Assembly: GCA_021186555.1 (NCBI GenBank)
Contig: JAJKFL010000011.1
Location: 8,518,001 to 8,582,000, forward strand
Length of the DNA stretch: 64,000 nt
Source: Reticulitermes speratus
Taxonomy: Eukaryota; Arthropoda; Insecta; Blattodea; Rhinotermitidae
Direction: 5' to 3'
The position numbers and the translations under genes were made by a program. Positions within the stretch are counted from its first letter, which is position 1, and each line of letters opens with the position of its first letter. Under the pieces are notes generated by a model, which saw only the letters and a program-made list of their open reading frames with translations, ran no database searches and had not been told where the DNA came from. Below, one piece after another: positions 21,901-33,317 of the stretch.

Positions 21901-24900
21901 CTGTATACGAGGTCTGTCCAAAAAGTATCCGACCTTGGGCCGGGGAAAAAAGTTCTGTATCTGGGTGGTTACAATACCCAATCCCCTTCAAAGTAGGCCC
22001 CTTGTGACTCCACACACTTAGCCCAGCGGTCCTTCCATCGCTGGAAGCAATTCTGGAAGGCTTGTTTTGGAATGGTGTGCAGCTGCGCCGTCGCATTCTG
22101 TATGATGTCCTCGCGGCTGTCAAAACGGGAGCCTTTTAGCGGTGTCTTCAATCTCGGGAACAGCCAGAAATCACAAGGAGCCATGTCAGGAGCGTAGGGA
22201 GCCTGGCGAACCTGCAGAATGCCGTGCTTAGCCAGGAAACCCTGGATCAGGTGTGATGAATGAGCTGGGGCATTGTCATGATGCAGCTGCCAGTTGCGTG
22301 CATCCCACAGCTCCGGTCTCTTGCGCCCAACTGCATCACGAAGATGACGGAGGACTTCTTGGTAGTACTCCTTATTAACAGTTTGGCCTAGTGGTGCTTA
22401 CTCATGATGCACAACACCCCGGTAATCGAAGAAAACAGTCAGTATCACCTTCACATTGCTCCGAACGTGTCGTGCTTTTTTGGGCCTCGGGGATGTTGGA
22501 TGCTTCCATTGTGACGACTGGACCTTGGTTTCCGGGTCATATCCGTACACCCACGACTCGTCACCAGTGATCACAGTCTTCAGGAACTCAGGAGCCCTGT
22601 TGGCGCACTCCAGCATGTCCTGCGCGACCTCAAGGCGGAGTTGTTGCTGCTCCGGCGAAAGCAGCTTGGGCACAATTTTGCCGCCACTCTTCGTATGCCC
22701 ACATCCTCAGTTAAAATCGTGTTTGCGGAACCTCTGCTGATCCCAACCTCATCAGCAATTTCCCGGACGGTCAAACGACGGTCCTCCATGATCAATGTCT
22801 GCACTTTGTCAATGACATCAGCATTTCGGCTTGTTGACGGTCTCCTGGAACGCTGGTCACTGTCCGCCAACATGCGGCCATCTTTAAAGCGGTTGAACCA
22901 CTCTTTAATTTGAGTGACCCCCATTGCATCATCACCGAAAGCCTGCTGAATTTTGCGGATTGTTTCCGCTTGGGTATCCCCAAGTTTCTGACAAAACTTG
23001 ATGCAGTTTCACTGCTCCAAACATTCTGTCATCTTGAGCGAAACGAGAATGCGACGAACACGTGTTACACCACTTCGCTATCTGGCAGCGACAGACGCAT
23101 CCGGCGGTGTTGCGAGGCAGCAAAAAATCACGCATGCGCATGAAAGTCCCTTCTACCACTACGCTCAGTTTCCCCACCCTTTCGCCATTACTTACCGTGG
23201 GAAAAAATATAGTCGGATACTTTTTGGACAGCCCTCGTATAAGGGGAAAACTGCAGTAATCATACTGAAAATATTAGGCGCCACTGTACAAAGTGTAATC
23301 ACCTGGATATGCACCGTGACTGACACTGTGTTTGTTTTTGTGGTTAAACTGTGTTTCTATACACAGGGTGAAGGAAAATTGCATGGCCAAATCTACAGAA
23401 TCTGAATCTACATCACAATACAAGAAAAAAAATGTTGTTTGAACACAGGCCTTCTGAAGCATGGCTTCCAAGTTACAGCCTCCTGACGAGTAAAGAAGAT
23501 CTTCAAAGTGTCCACCTTGAGTTTCTGTGCAGGCATTGCAGCTGACAGACTTCTGGGAATATATTCCTTCCACCACATTTGACAGGGGCTGTTTACCACG
23601 ATTTCCTACGAAATGTCCTTCCAGGGCTGTTGTAAGATGTGCATCTGCAGACTAGGATTCATTTATGGGTTCGTGCGTGATGTTGCTGTACCATATTTTC
23701 TTCTTACAGTTTGAGAATTCTGGAACAACATGTTTCCAAAACAATGGGTAGGAAGGAGGTGGACCAGCAGCGTGGCCTGCTCGTTCCCCTGATTTCAGTC
23801 CCTTACATTTATATCTCTGGAGACATCTGAAGTCCAGGACTTGTAACAATGAATACAGAATTGATTTGAGATGATTCGTGCGACACCTGGATTTTTCCAC
23901 CATGTTGGGAAATCTCTGTACTAATGTGCAACACCCTGCATTGAAGTTCAGGGGGGCACTTTGAGAGTTTTCTTTAATCTTTAGGATGCTGTAAGTCAAA
24001 AATCATGCTTCAGAAAGCCTGTGTTCATACATAATTTTTTACTTCGATTTTGATGTAGATTCACCTTCTGTGGGTTTGGCCGTGCATTTTTTGTTCACTC
24101 TGTATATTGTATTTTGTAAATCATCAACATTTCACCATAAGGCAAGGCCTTATCAACATGAAGATTTTTTATCTTTGTGTGTACCAGTCTGTGACATTTT
24201 TCTACGCTTGCAAGTAGACTACAACTGTGGCTTGGTTTTGAAGTTGTTAGAAACTGTACCTGTGTGTAATTTTCCCATAGAAAATAATCTGTTCTATTTA
24301 ACAGAGCAGGTAATGAAAGATTTGTCATTTCAGATCAAGTTTCATTGCAAGCCTGGGAAGTGCAATTGCATCTACTCCAATTGATGTAATTCGGGTAAGC
24401 TCAGTTTTATTACCCTATTTTTTGCGCAAGGCATTAAATTATCTGTAAATGTAATTGTTTTATGTAACTGTCGTGAAACATTTCAAGCCACCTTAGTGTC
24501 TTCTCAGTAATGTACATACAACCATTTAAATTCAGGCTTTTCTTCTCCTCCACCTCCTTTTCCTTCTCCTCCTTCTCTTTCTTCTTTTTCTCTCCTCCTC
24601 CTTCTTCTTTTCATCCTCCTCCTCTTCTTCTTCTTCTTCTTCTTCTTCAATACAGCTTCTTGAAGCTGCAGAAAACTGGTTCCAAGAAGTGACAAAAGTT
24701 GAAATAACTAATCATGATGGAAAATTATGGGTTAAATTTAAATAAACCATGGTTCATGAAAAATGTTCTAAATTAGTATATCAGCAGCTAAACTGCCGTG
24801 GCTGTGTAGAATCAGCCCAATACATTGAGATGATATCAGCATCACTTATAGTTTAAAGTAGTCAGATTTAACAGAAGCAGTGAACAAACATCATAACACA

Positions 24901-27900
24901 TTTTTGCATGAATCTGACCATGGCTGGATACAGCTGTTTTGTTAAAATCACCTTACATGACCATGATCAGATAAGAAGTTATTATACGAAATACAAAGAC
25001 AATACTTTCTGAATGTAGTAGTTTCCACTTCAGTCACTAGATTGGGTTAATAGCACCCTTTTGAAATCCTTTTCTTTGCACATGAAAACCCATTTCTTTG
25101 TTTTCAGAGTGTTTTAAGAGTGTTTTCTTGCAAGTAGTGTAAAAAATGCCTGGGGCAGCAGTTCAGAGATGGGCTGGGAGTAGTAGTGTTAAAGTGATCG
25201 GATACTGTGAAAACAGAAATATTAGGGCTTTAAATGACAGCACAGGAACATCACGGTGGACCTCCCAACACAGAAAAATCTTAGGATTGTAATGTACTTA
25301 ACAATATTGTGAATAGGTTCAAAAATTACTGCTGTTGGTTATTATCTCTTTAATAAGCTATAGCTTTTAATAATGAGACATGGGAAAATATTATTCAACA
25401 TGGCAATTTAGATTTGATGTACATACAACTTCACCAGTCTGACTCAAGTGATTTTTTTTTTTGAGGGGTATGAAACTTGGTCCCTGAATAATGAACTGTC
25501 AAGAATATGGAGGAAAGTTTATTGTGAGTAACTTCATGGTGTAACAAGTATCACATACAGCAAAATTCCATTAATCTGACTTGCACAGGACCAGACATAT
25601 GTCAAATTATCTGATATTCTGGATTATCAGACAGTACCTACAATGACCGAAGTTCTTACAGGTAGCTTTTTGTTACTGCTCCTATACTTGGGCTGCACAA
25701 CTAATCAGAGGAGTATTCCATTTGGACATCTCCTTCATCTGCTTGTTCAGGGTCATCAGGGTCCTCTTCTGTGTTCTCTGGAGTCCTCATAGCTATAGCT
25801 GAAGAAGTTGATGGAGTAGGAGACAAGGGGTCAAGAGATACCACATCATTTGATGTACTGTCGCCGTTCGTTGAAGGTCTAGTTGGCACCCACAATATGC
25901 GTGACAGATTTTAGGTGAAGTTCTGAATTAATCCAAATCAGAACCACATAGCTGGACTTGTTGGTATGGTTTGTCCCATTTATTACCCACACATTATGTT
26001 TACAATACACTCTTCTAAGGGTAGTTAATTACTGGCCACAGTATTACAGGAGATTGACGTCCTTCTTTAACTTTAAAGTTTATGTGAACCTAACTTGTAA
26101 TTCCATCTCCTGTCTAAAAACTTCTGGTCATCTAAAGTGACACCTTCGACACATTTCTCTCCAGTGATTGGCTGAGCAACGAAAGAGGGTCTACTTTCAT
26201 TGGCTGACCAATTTTTAAACTTTATGTAATTTTGCAAGTTGAACAACTTAAGTTTCCTGTGGGAACAAAACACCCACATGAAGCGTGGCTGAAAAGTCAC
26301 AAGTGTGTGTTTAATGTTAAAAACATAAATTTGTCAACGCAATAAAATGCCAAACTAAACTTCCAAAAGATCTGGTTCTACAGTAAGTTTCAAAGCTGTC
26401 ATGATTGGATGGACATGGATGAAATACGAGAGGGACGAGGGTCAGAAAGTCCTTCACCATTTAGGGTGCAGACACAAAAACCAAAAGAAAAATGTTTCCC
26501 TTCCTCACATAGAGGGCGGTCCGGCTGGGATACAAACTCATGAATGTTCGCCTACAGTACAGACACTGAGGGGGGTATTTTTTAACTTGTCCCTGACATC
26601 TGCCTGTTTCACTGATGAAGATTTTTTATGGTAACAAGGAAAACTTTCGGTCTAGGGACTACACTCCTTGAGTGCTAGATTTTCAGGATTTCCGAATTAT
26701 TGGATGTCGGATTAAAGGAATTTTGCTGTACAAAATTTTGGATTGGGAACCTAGTGAATATGTCATCTTGGAGGCTGTGATATTTGTGGGATGGTTGCAT
26801 TAAATGGCTTTTAGGACAGCATGTCATGATGAAATGAAGTGGATTGAACTGGCACTTCAGAGACCCCCTAGTGGCAAGATTTATGGTGATGGTGATTATC
26901 TGAGTGAATTACCATTAATGCTTTAAAAAATACAGCAGTGCTTTGGCTTATTAAGTCCAGCAAATTGAATTATGATATATAAATGTCATATAGCCACACA
27001 TCTCAGTAAATATTGTGTACACCTTCAGGTCTGTCTAAAATAGTCATTTTTTGATCAAAACTTCATTGAGAACATCAATAATACAGTGCATGTTATATAG
27101 TCATGTGTGTGCATATGTTTGTTTTTGCACAGACTAGATTAATGAACCAGAAGAAGCTTAAAAAACAAGTTGGTAACGCAGGCTGTCGCATTTATACCGG
27201 AAGTATTGACTGCCTTGTTCAGGTATGTACATTTCTTACTCTCAGTTTGGTGTTACAAAGTTAATAACCAGGTACCAGCATATTCTACAGCCTTAGTTCA
27301 GTTATCACTGTTGTTACTGCCCTGTGTTGTGGAATGTACAGAATGGTGGAAAAGTCACTTGACACTGCAGGCAGCATGTTAAACATCGAGTGTTCAAGTG
27401 ACTGTTGTGCCATACTGTATATGGAGGGCCTTGCTTCCTGTTTTCTGCAGCAGCAAACCACATGCTGTTAAAGTTTACACACAAAGCAACGTAAAACTAT
27501 CCTTGTCTGTATATATTGATCAACAAACTTTATTCATCCATAACCCATTTGCCTTAATTATAATTTTCTCATACGTCACATCTTGCTCAGAATAGGGACA
27601 GGCAGCAAGATCCTATCAACGCAGTAATGGATCTTTGTGTTCTATAAAAAGCAGAGAGTTATTTGAATAGCTGAGCAACTGTTTGCTTCTCAAGAAGACT
27701 TTTTCATGAAGTTGGTTTCTGATTTGATTATTTGTTTGTGGGTCAGACTTCGTAAATGTGAAGCTTAGCCATGCAAGATCCGAGTTTCTCACAGCGGTGT
27801 TGCTGAAGATTCAAGTTTTCTACCACATTACACCATTTGAAGTGGTGAATTATTATTGATGTATTGAGGGACCATAGTGCCTCCATCTTCAGGGCAAAGC

Positions 27901-28381
27901 AGTCCAAGAAGAGCCTCTTCTTGGACTGCTTGATTTTGAAAATGGAGGCTCAATCTTCTTTTGAAATATTGGTAACTATTTACCAGTTGATGCTCAGTAA
28001 TATCCCAGAATACATGAAGCTTCATAAAGCTTAGCTAGCCAGAAATCTGAAATGTCAGTGACAGCAGAGAGTGTTAAATTGTTTAAGTGGGAGACTGCTG
28101 CATATGAGAATGAGTTAATTGGGATAGGAAGGAGGAAGGGCTCACAGAAAACTAAATGGCACAAAAGACAAGATATTTTGTTTACTCTGAGGAATCTGGA
28201 TGAAATATTTGAGTTGTTCTTTTCTGTGTGTATGGTGTTTCTGATAGTGAATCAATTTCAGACAGTGAAGAATGAAGGTCCAATGGCACTCTACAAGGGC
28301 TTCATCCCCACATGGGTAAGAATGGGACCTTGGAATATTATTTTCTTTGTAACATATGAACAGCTGAAGCAACTGTACTAA
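15914..28381 (+). CDS. Bmcp: Mitochondrial carrier, Bmcp / SLC25A14-SLC25A30 (UCP5/KMCP1) type; seven exons
   Basis: Spliced exons 15838-15977, 16172-16319, 19180-19456, 21387-21505, 24334-24394, 27133-27222 and 28262-28381 all have GT-AG borders and matching phases (1, 2, 0, 2, 0, 0). From the ATG at 15914 the product is 292 residues, the usual length of KMCP1-like carriers. It shows the three-fold SLC25 repeat: P-x-[DE]-x-x-[KR] signatures at about residues 25-30 (PIDTTK), 126-131 (PTDVLK) and 218-223 (PIDVIR), each at the end of an odd-numbered membrane helix. [10 protein letters not shown] at the N-terminus and [15 protein letters not shown] at the C-terminus are typical of the UCP5/KMCP1 branch. 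Members sit in the mitochondrial inner membrane and exchange small anions; the substrate cannot be read from sequence. The start at 15914 matches family length; an upstream exon may extend it. Confidence 0.95.
16172..16319 (+). CDS. Bmcp: Bmcp-like carrier, exon 2
   Basis: Acceptor ttattacag, donor GTAAGG. It encodes residues 22-71 and includes the first carrier signature ([14 protein letters not shown]) and the matrix segment ending in EGVRALYSG. Phase 1 in, phase 2 out. Confidence 0.95.
16553..16590. repeat. TG/TA microsatellite in intron 2
   Basis: (TG)n runs into (TA)n directly before atggtgcctcc. Confidence 0.9.
16693..16937 (+). repeat. SINE-D copy in carrier intron 2
   Basis: Head GATAGCGTAGTCAGTAGGGA, weakened B box GTTGGTTCAAATTG, body gactggctctggggccaatc and ttcagtgcacactggagtc, tail gctgaggctaagaataac...ctccactc. 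CpG sites of the family are mostly TpG/CpA here. Confidence 0.85.
17146..17450. repeat. Foldback element in carrier intron 2
   Basis: Arms attaactcacaccaacaaat / atttgttggtgtgagttaat with further matching DNA (caagtttgtcactggtttc, aaaagatttccccaata). The right arm (17346-17400) keeps CCTGATGATGGCA...TGCCGAAATGCTTATTGGGG, a hammerhead-like core with a weakened stem III; the left arm has lost it. Confidence 0.8.
18585..18610. repeat. Poly-T run, intron 2
   Basis: About 26 consecutive T. Confidence 0.95.
19180..19456 (+). CDS. Bmcp: Bmcp-like carrier, exon 3
   Basis: Acceptor ttctgcag, donor GTAAGC. Encodes residues 71-163: [21 protein letters not shown] (helix 2), then helix 3 with the second signature [12 protein letters not shown], then EEGVAGLWR. 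Phase 2 in, phase 0 out. Open reading past the donor to 19657 is intron and SINE, not coding. Confidence 0.95.
19518..19741 (-). repeat. SINE-E copy in carrier intron 3
   Basis: - strand: GGTGGGATAGCGTAGTTGGT (A box), GTAGTTTGAACCCCAGTGGG (B box), then ctggtctctctcctgggggt and aaagtggcactgaccatcaa. A tRNA-derived SINE that begins just after exon 3 and extends the apparent frame of that exon. Confidence 0.75.
19957..20131. mobile_element. Pogo-like MITE, intron 3
   Basis: Ends CAGTAGAACCTGGATAAGAA and, inverted, CAGTAGAACCCTGTTAAGAA, flanked by TA (19955-19956, 20132-20133). 175 bp, no coding capacity. Confidence 0.85.
20540..20712 (+). repeat. SINE-D copy, 5'-truncated, intron 3
   Basis: Starts at ggactggctcagggacctg and runs through ttcaatgcatactaggggct, gggcatgaagctgttcactc and gaggttaagagtgtatggag. 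Matches the 3' two thirds of the 16693 copy. Confidence 0.75.
21387..21505 (+). CDS. Bmcp: Bmcp-like carrier, exon 4
   Basis: Acceptor gttatacag, donor GTAAGT. Encodes [20 protein letters not shown] and DFCKHHLM...NHF (residues 164-202 plus two bases), the helix 4 region with the conserved PTAQRAA motif. Phase 0 in, phase 2 out. Confidence 0.95.
21574..21610 (+). ncRNA. Decayed hammerhead motif, intron 4
   Basis: CTGGAAATGGCAtgatcATGCCAAAACATG: stem II GGCAT/ATGCC is intact, but CTGAAGA has become CTGGAAA and CCGAAAC has become CCAAAAC. The second change is a CpG-to-CpA transition. Predicted inactive. Confidence 0.45.
21906..23239 (-). mobile_element. Mariner (DD34D) transposon in carrier intron 4
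   Basis: 1334 bp with inverted ends TACGAGG(T/G)CTGTCCAAAAAG (matching on to tatccgac), flanked by TA (21904-21905, 23240-23241). It carries a mariner transposase reading frame on the - strand, opposite to the host gene. CpG content is high (18 CpG in 22021-22380) within an otherwise CpG-poor domain, which points to recent insertion. Confidence 0.95.
21969..23032 (-). pseudogene. Mariner transposase, broken
   Basis: Starts at ATG 23032. The N-terminal helix-turn-helix part reads [16 protein letters not shown] and [20 protein letters not shown]. The DD34D catalytic residues are present: Asp in [11 protein letters not shown] (near 22550), Asp in HHDNAPAH (near 22270) and Asp at the end of YAPDMAPCD (near 22170), with 34 residues between the last two. 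The WVHHE-like motif is VVHHE. Breaks seen: TGA at codon 8, a frameshift near 22676 between VAAKL and PKLLSPEQ, and TAA right after VVHHE (22398-22400). Length otherwise fits the family (about 350 residues). No functional protein is expected. Confidence 0.93.
23360..24104 (+). mobile_element. Internally deleted Tc1/mariner-like element, intron 4
   Basis: Inverted ends: left TATACACAGGGTGAAGGAAA...gcatggccaaatctacag, right (inverted) TATACAGAGTGAACAAAAAA...gcacggccaaacccacag. TA target duplication at the tips. About 745 bp, so much of the original element is gone. It starts about 120 bp after the mariner ends. Confidence 0.85.
23598..23832 (+). pseudogene. Transposase remnant of the second element
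   Basis: Frame fragments read [11 protein letters not shown] (about 23598), then after several breaks [20 protein letters not shown] (23773-23832). The latter matches the WPxRSPDLxPxDxxLWG block near the third catalytic Asp of insect Tc1/mariner transposases. Several frameshifts and stops; the N-terminal part is missing. Confidence 0.7.
24334..24394 (+). CDS. Bmcp: Bmcp-like carrier, exon 5 (61 nt)
   Basis: Very small exon: acceptor tcatttcag, donor GTAAGC. Completes Ile203 and encodes [20 protein letters not shown], that is helix 5 with the third carrier signature. Found by phase and family match; too short for ordinary frame detection. Confidence 0.93.
24536..24655. repeat. CT/CTT-rich low-complexity tract, intron 5
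   Basis: Almost pure pyrimidine with (CTT)n near 24632-24650. The 60-63 codon frames on both strands are artefacts of it. Confidence 0.95.
25558..26728. mobile_element. Pogo/Tigger-like element with decayed interior, intron 5
   Basis: Inverted ends CAGCAAAATTCCATTAATCT and CAGCAAAATTCCTTTAATCC, flanked by TA. 1171 bp. A 64-codon frame on the - strand (25701-25895) is Ser/Thr- then Asp/Glu-rich, as in the C-terminal tail of some Tigger/jerky transposases, but no catalytic motif is left. Confidence 0.75.
27133..27222 (+). CDS. Bmcp: Bmcp-like carrier, exon 6 (90 nt)
   Basis: Acceptor tttgcacag, donor GTATGT. Encodes residues 224-253 ([25 protein letters not shown]), the matrix loop after helix 5. 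Phase 0 at both ends. Confidence 0.93.
27826..28010. repeat. Foldback element in carrier intron 6
   Basis: Central palindrome aagcagtccaagaaga/g/cctcttcttggactgctt (about 27896-27932), outer arms gtgcctccatcttcag / ttgaaaatggaggctc, and right end TATCCCAGAA. The end motif is shared with elements at 12190, 30193, 40543, 44668 and 45815. Confidence 0.75.
28262..28381 (+). CDS. Bmcp: Bmcp-like carrier, last exon
   Basis: Acceptor caatttcag at 28253-28261. Encodes [20 protein letters not shown] and the final helix [18 protein letters not shown], stop TAA at 28379-28381. Phase 0 in. Confidence 0.95.
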   Translation, partial: TVKNEGPMALYKGFIPTWVRMGPWNIIFFVTYEQLKQLY

Positions 28382-31300
28382 GAAACTGTACTCCACAGTG
28401 AAGCATCTTCATGCAATGTTACAGGCTGTCATAGAACTATATCTGAATATGTTGTTGCAATTTATAAATGTGTTCAGCTTAAAATTGTTTAATTTATGAA
28501 TGCTTTGACCACACAGGGTAAGTGGAGAACTCGTGAATCTAGGAAAATATGGAAGTTAAATGTTCCTCCATCTTATTTTATTTATAATAGGTAACTCGAT
28601 AACTGTTGCAGTGCAATGTATTTGACACAAGTGGCTCTAGTGGGTATGAGTATGTTTGGGGCGATGTCAATATAATTATTGCTGTTGCTAGTACAAACAT
28701 TTTGCAAGTAATGATCTTATATGAGATGATATTTTCAAAGAGTATGGTGCCTTTCAAAGCCTATTCTTGGGTGGAGTCCTCGTTTCTATGTATGCATTTT
28801 GCAGAAAAGAAAATGTTTTTTTTTTCTCCATGTTTTCAGTCTTTGCAGAGAGAACTGTCCTTGTTTCTGTTTTATGATTGGCCCAAAAAGTGAAGAATCT
28901 TATTTGCTTGTTTTCTGTCTCCAAGATTGTGCATTGTCTTCCCATTTTACTTTTCTGGGTTGTCCCCACCAGTGCTCCTGTCTGTTGTTTTCAAAGTTTC
29001 AAGTATTGCCACTTGTTTTGCAGTTCTGACTTTTGTAAATCATTGAATAGCTTGAAACCATTTACTTGTGACACATCTGAGAGTCAGTAAAATATTTTCC
29101 TCCCCCAGTTTGCTGAGTTTCTTTTGAAGTTACAGCTTGAAGCACAGTGCTCTGTACAGGATAGTGCTTAGTCACTGTACCCCTTCTCACTTCACATGTG
29201 GATCTATATATGCACACTGTGTGCTGTGGTATACTGTGAAATTCAAGGTGGTATGTGGCAACACTGTCAGTGTTGGTATGTGCATGCCTTGTGTCATGGT
29301 GCACTGTACATGGCATACAGTGTTAACATATGTATCCGCATGTTAAGTTAGGTAGGGGTATGGTGGCTTATGTGGTCACCCTGCACAATTCATGGCACCC
29401 ATTCTCTTTGTATATTCAGCTGTAATTCTTGTTTTTCTGAAGTTATATAGTCCCCCTCTTGGCCTCTTGCAGATTTTCTGTGTAGTAATCAAGTTACTTT
29501 TTAGTTTAAATTAACTGTTACAGAGTTAACTAAACCTGAAGTAAAATTAAGGATAACATGCAAACTGGTATGTGGCTTTAGACTGTGATATTTAGCCATA
29601 AGTCTACACATAATCATACCTTTACCCATACAGAGGTGTATTTTCCTAAAGAGTAGTGCACATTGTTTTATTATCCTTTCACACTAAAACCTATGGCATG
29701 GCCATTCCATCAAACTTTCAAGTGCACTAAAATATTTAGTACATATTGTAATATAAATGTGTATGAAGAGTGGTGTAGAGAATTGAATGTTAAATGCATC
29801 CAGTATTGTTTTGCACAATTAATAAGGAACTGAATGTCTTGCTTGGTGTTGTCCATCCCACGTTATATTAGGACAGCACCTGAGCTTAATTACTCTGAGG
29901 GAGATTCCCTCTAGCCCTTCAATTCCTTTAATTTAAGGTCAGAATAGACCTTTCACACAGATCATAGCTACTTTCTTGCTCAGTTTGAGATGCGGTGAAA
30001 TATGCATCTTATCAGTGCTGTCACCAGTCAACTAGATACTGTCCGTGATTTCAGGCTTCTGCCACAGTGTAAATGAAATCTTTGCTCATCTGCAGTGTTA
30101 TACAGTGTAGATTGGTAGTTAGTTACCGACGTTTTGAGACAACCTATTGGTCCAATCTTCAAGGGTCAGTTAGCCCAAGATGGCTGCCTAAAATCCCAGA
30201 AGAATGAAGATCTCAAAATATCATCCTTCAGTTCTAGACTGTAACTAGTAGTCATCTGTTAGAAGATTAACATGCCCCCACCCCCCCCCCCCCACCCCCA
30301 AATGTTCCCTGTATTGTAGTGCTTTGCCACATTGTTATGTTTCTGCACTGACCATGATGGAAATTACACATATGGGTTGACTGTGATATTTAAATTCTTG
30401 TAGTTATTTAGAAAGTCACTAATAGATGCTGACACACATTATTTTAAACATTTATTCAAGACTTTGAATGAGTGTGTATAGGGTAAGGTATTAGTAGACC
30501 CTGTTGCATGTCATTCTATAATGATGTGCATGTATAATACACAAGCACTCTCAAACATGCTGGTCATGGATATAAATTACTGATTCCTTTTCCATTGTCA
30601 CTTCTATGACTGCTTACTGGACACTGCTTATTTTCTGAAGTTTCATGAACCTTTTCAACCACCAGAGTTAAGGACCAAGCAAAATAATAAATGTTACTAA
30701 TATGTATACTGACAGTTGTTGTATGTAGCAGATTTTATTTGGTGTCTGCTTCACATGTGAATCTGAAGTTGGAACTTGTAGTCCTGTTGATTATTTTGAG
30801 TTGCAAATACTTAATGTATTCATGGGTCAATGGAAAATGCGTAGTTTAGTGTTTGTCTATGGATGTCAGTATGAGATTCTGTATCAGTTCTGGGGAGATC
30901 TTTACATCAAAGTGAATCACTTTTTCAGTTCAGAACTCTTTTTTTTTTAATTCCTTGAATGTCTAACTGAATTCAGTGTTATATAGTGTGTATTGCCCTT
31001 ATGTGTATTACAAATGGACATACATAATACATTAGAATAGCAAGTAGTACTTCTAATTAGAATTTAGAAATTGTTTAAATATTATAATTCATCCTTGAAA
31101 ATTGCATATTGCTTTGATTTTCATCATGCAACAGTCATGTTTATTCATATACATCTTTCTTTCGAACAGTCAGCTAATAAGTCCCTCCAGATTTTATGTA
31201 ATGGACGATTTTCCTATTTTGCATTACGTTTGCGTAGGAGTAAGTGTTTGCTCACAAGAAATTGTGCAATATGTTGATACATTGAATCCATATCAGTATT

Positions 31301-32239
31301 GAACACTTGTCCCCAATATAATTGTAATGATTTATCAGTATCAGCTGACATAATGTACAAATTTGTTTTTACAACCATTGCTTACAAAGCTTGGTATCAA
31401 AACATGTAACAAGCAAGGTGGATGAAGCAGTAACACTTCTGACACGTATTCAGGTGGTGCCCAGTTTGAATTTGGGCTATGTCAAGTTTTTCTGTCCCTC
31501 TGTGCTAATGCCTGGATATCTCGCATTAGGCCATGACCACTTCCTCCCATATGCTTTCCTTCTAATTTATTACTCACAAATCCTACCACTCTGTAATGTA
31601 TATTCTGAGGTGTTGACATTGTTATTAAATAAACCTTAAATACAATAACATATAGTGAAACTTACAAAGTCAAAAACTTGCTTTGTAGTAGAGGTACAGT
31701 AGTTCAAGCCTTGTGATTTCTGTTTTACCTCTCTGTGTAACTTTATCTTAGAATAAATTACATAGGTGAAAGGGAAGAGAGGAGTCACTTATAACAGTAG
31801 GGAACATTCAGCATGAGGCTTTCAAACATGTTGTTACGTACAAACCTCTTGTCATCCCAGGTTGAAAACTTCACAGTATTGACAAGTCTGTGGCACTGCC
31901 CGTTCAGTATTACTGTAATTCTGTCCTGTGGTAAGGGCGTTCCTTTTTTTAACGTTAAGTAGCGGGATTTGTACTTTCTCTACACCACCACATCCGTGAT
32001 GGTTCTCGAGTCTGTCCAATTTTTTGGCCGTTGGTTATCATAGGTTCTTCCGCAAGAAGATGGTAAAGTGGCTATATCGTGGAACTGACCCATAACCATC
32101 ATCTGGTAATGACACTAGAATATGCACAGCTTTACTTGCACATCTCTTGTATTCCCCATGGAGTGGTGCTCAAACACAGCGATAACTTTATCTTTACCCC
32201 CATAATTTGTGTGGGAGTTGGGGTGTATATATAGTGACA
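28382..32239. other. 3' flank / possible long 3' UTR of the carrier
   Basis: No coding exon recognised. CpG is nearly absent (one CpG in 30301-30900) and T exceeds A on the + strand, like the introns of the carrier. AATAAA occurs at 30686-30691 and 31628-31633. A C-rich run lies at about 30276-30299, and a decayed foldback/hammerhead piece at 30121-30200. Confidence 0.5.
30121..30200 (-). repeat. Decayed foldback piece, CTTGAAGA family
   Basis: - strand CCCTTGAAGATTGGACC...GTCTCAAAACGTCGGTAAC lines up with the 12061-12105 motif; right end AAATCCCAGAAGA. G12 of the hammerhead core is A here. Confidence 0.55.
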
Positions 32240-32505
32240 AGGTTACAGGCTCTTTGACTGGTGAGTTGTGGTTTGATTCCCAGCAGGAGTGAGAGATTTG
32301 CTCCACTCATAGGCATCCACACTGGTTCTGGTGCCCACCCAAGCTCATATTTGATTGCTACTGGTGGTTTGTTCCCATGGGCATAAATCAATGAGGGCAT
32401 GAAGCTGACCAGTCACCTCCATTTAGTGCCAAGGTAAAGAATGCATGGCACAATACCTCTTTTTCTCCTATATGCCTTCATGGCATGCAGAGGGACAACT
32501 TTACA
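32240..32505 (+). repeat. SINE-D copy
   Basis: B box region gtggtttgattcccagcagg, then cactggttctggtgcccacc, gggcatgaagctgaccagtc, ccatttagtgccaaggtaaa and the end atgccttcatggcatgcaga. Aligns with 43668. Confidence 0.8.
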
Positions 32506-33317
32506 TTTATCTTTAAAAATTTCAGCACTTCTATTGAATGGTGAATTCTAGTCAACTCTGCTCCCTTCCTCTTTCCACTAAACCCCCCCCGCACCCCACA
32601 TTGGTGGCCTTCAGACCCAAGATAAAATATCTTGTGACAGAATGAACCAAAGTTTCAAAGCATCTGATGTTGTTGTGAGGTACTAAATGTTGCTTAAATT
32701 GTTCACCGGTAGGCCTACTTATTCTTCTGAATTACACGAATGAATGTTTCATTCATTTTCATCACTTACCTACTTGTAATCTGTACATTGCAGTATCCAT
32801 TTCACCCATGAACTATGTAGGACATTTCGAAAGTCCCGTATTGTAAATTTGACTCTTCTAAAACTTATGAGTGTTCATTAGAATTGAGAGGAATGATCTT
32901 TCCTTATTTTCCATTTGAGTCATTGTGAAAATTGCTTCTTTGACATGCACACTTACTCATAAAATGTTTCTCACATTTTTACTTGATTTGTTTGTAGTAT
33001 ACCTGTACTAAATTTTAAGATTCCTTCTCTGTGTTTTAATCCATGTGAGGCATTCTTGATTCATTACATAGTTGTTTTTTACCCAAACATTTTTTTGAAG
33101 ATTCAGTACATCTAGCAGGTTGCCATTTGTAAACATTTTCACTGTTTAGGGTTGTGAGGTTTTCATGGTGGTGAAGATTCATTCTGGGTTAGGACCCCAT
33201 GTAGTGTGGGAGTGGGCATTACCATTTCAGGGGAACATACTGCCACCATCCCCATCTAATTCAGGGATAGAGGGTAGTTCCATCTGATTTGTCAAGTAGA
33301 GTACATTTCATACTTCT

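Noticed and set aside
22456..23405. + strand frames of 90-135 codons
   Set aside because: Antisense shadows of the mariner transposase.
24504..24695. Lys/Arg/Glu-rich frame on the - strand and Ser/Phe-rich frame on the + strand
   Set aside because: Both come from a CT-rich low-complexity tract.
26590..26655. CTGATGAAGA...GGAAAACTTTCGG as a hammerhead
   Set aside because: No stem II pairing between the two boxes.
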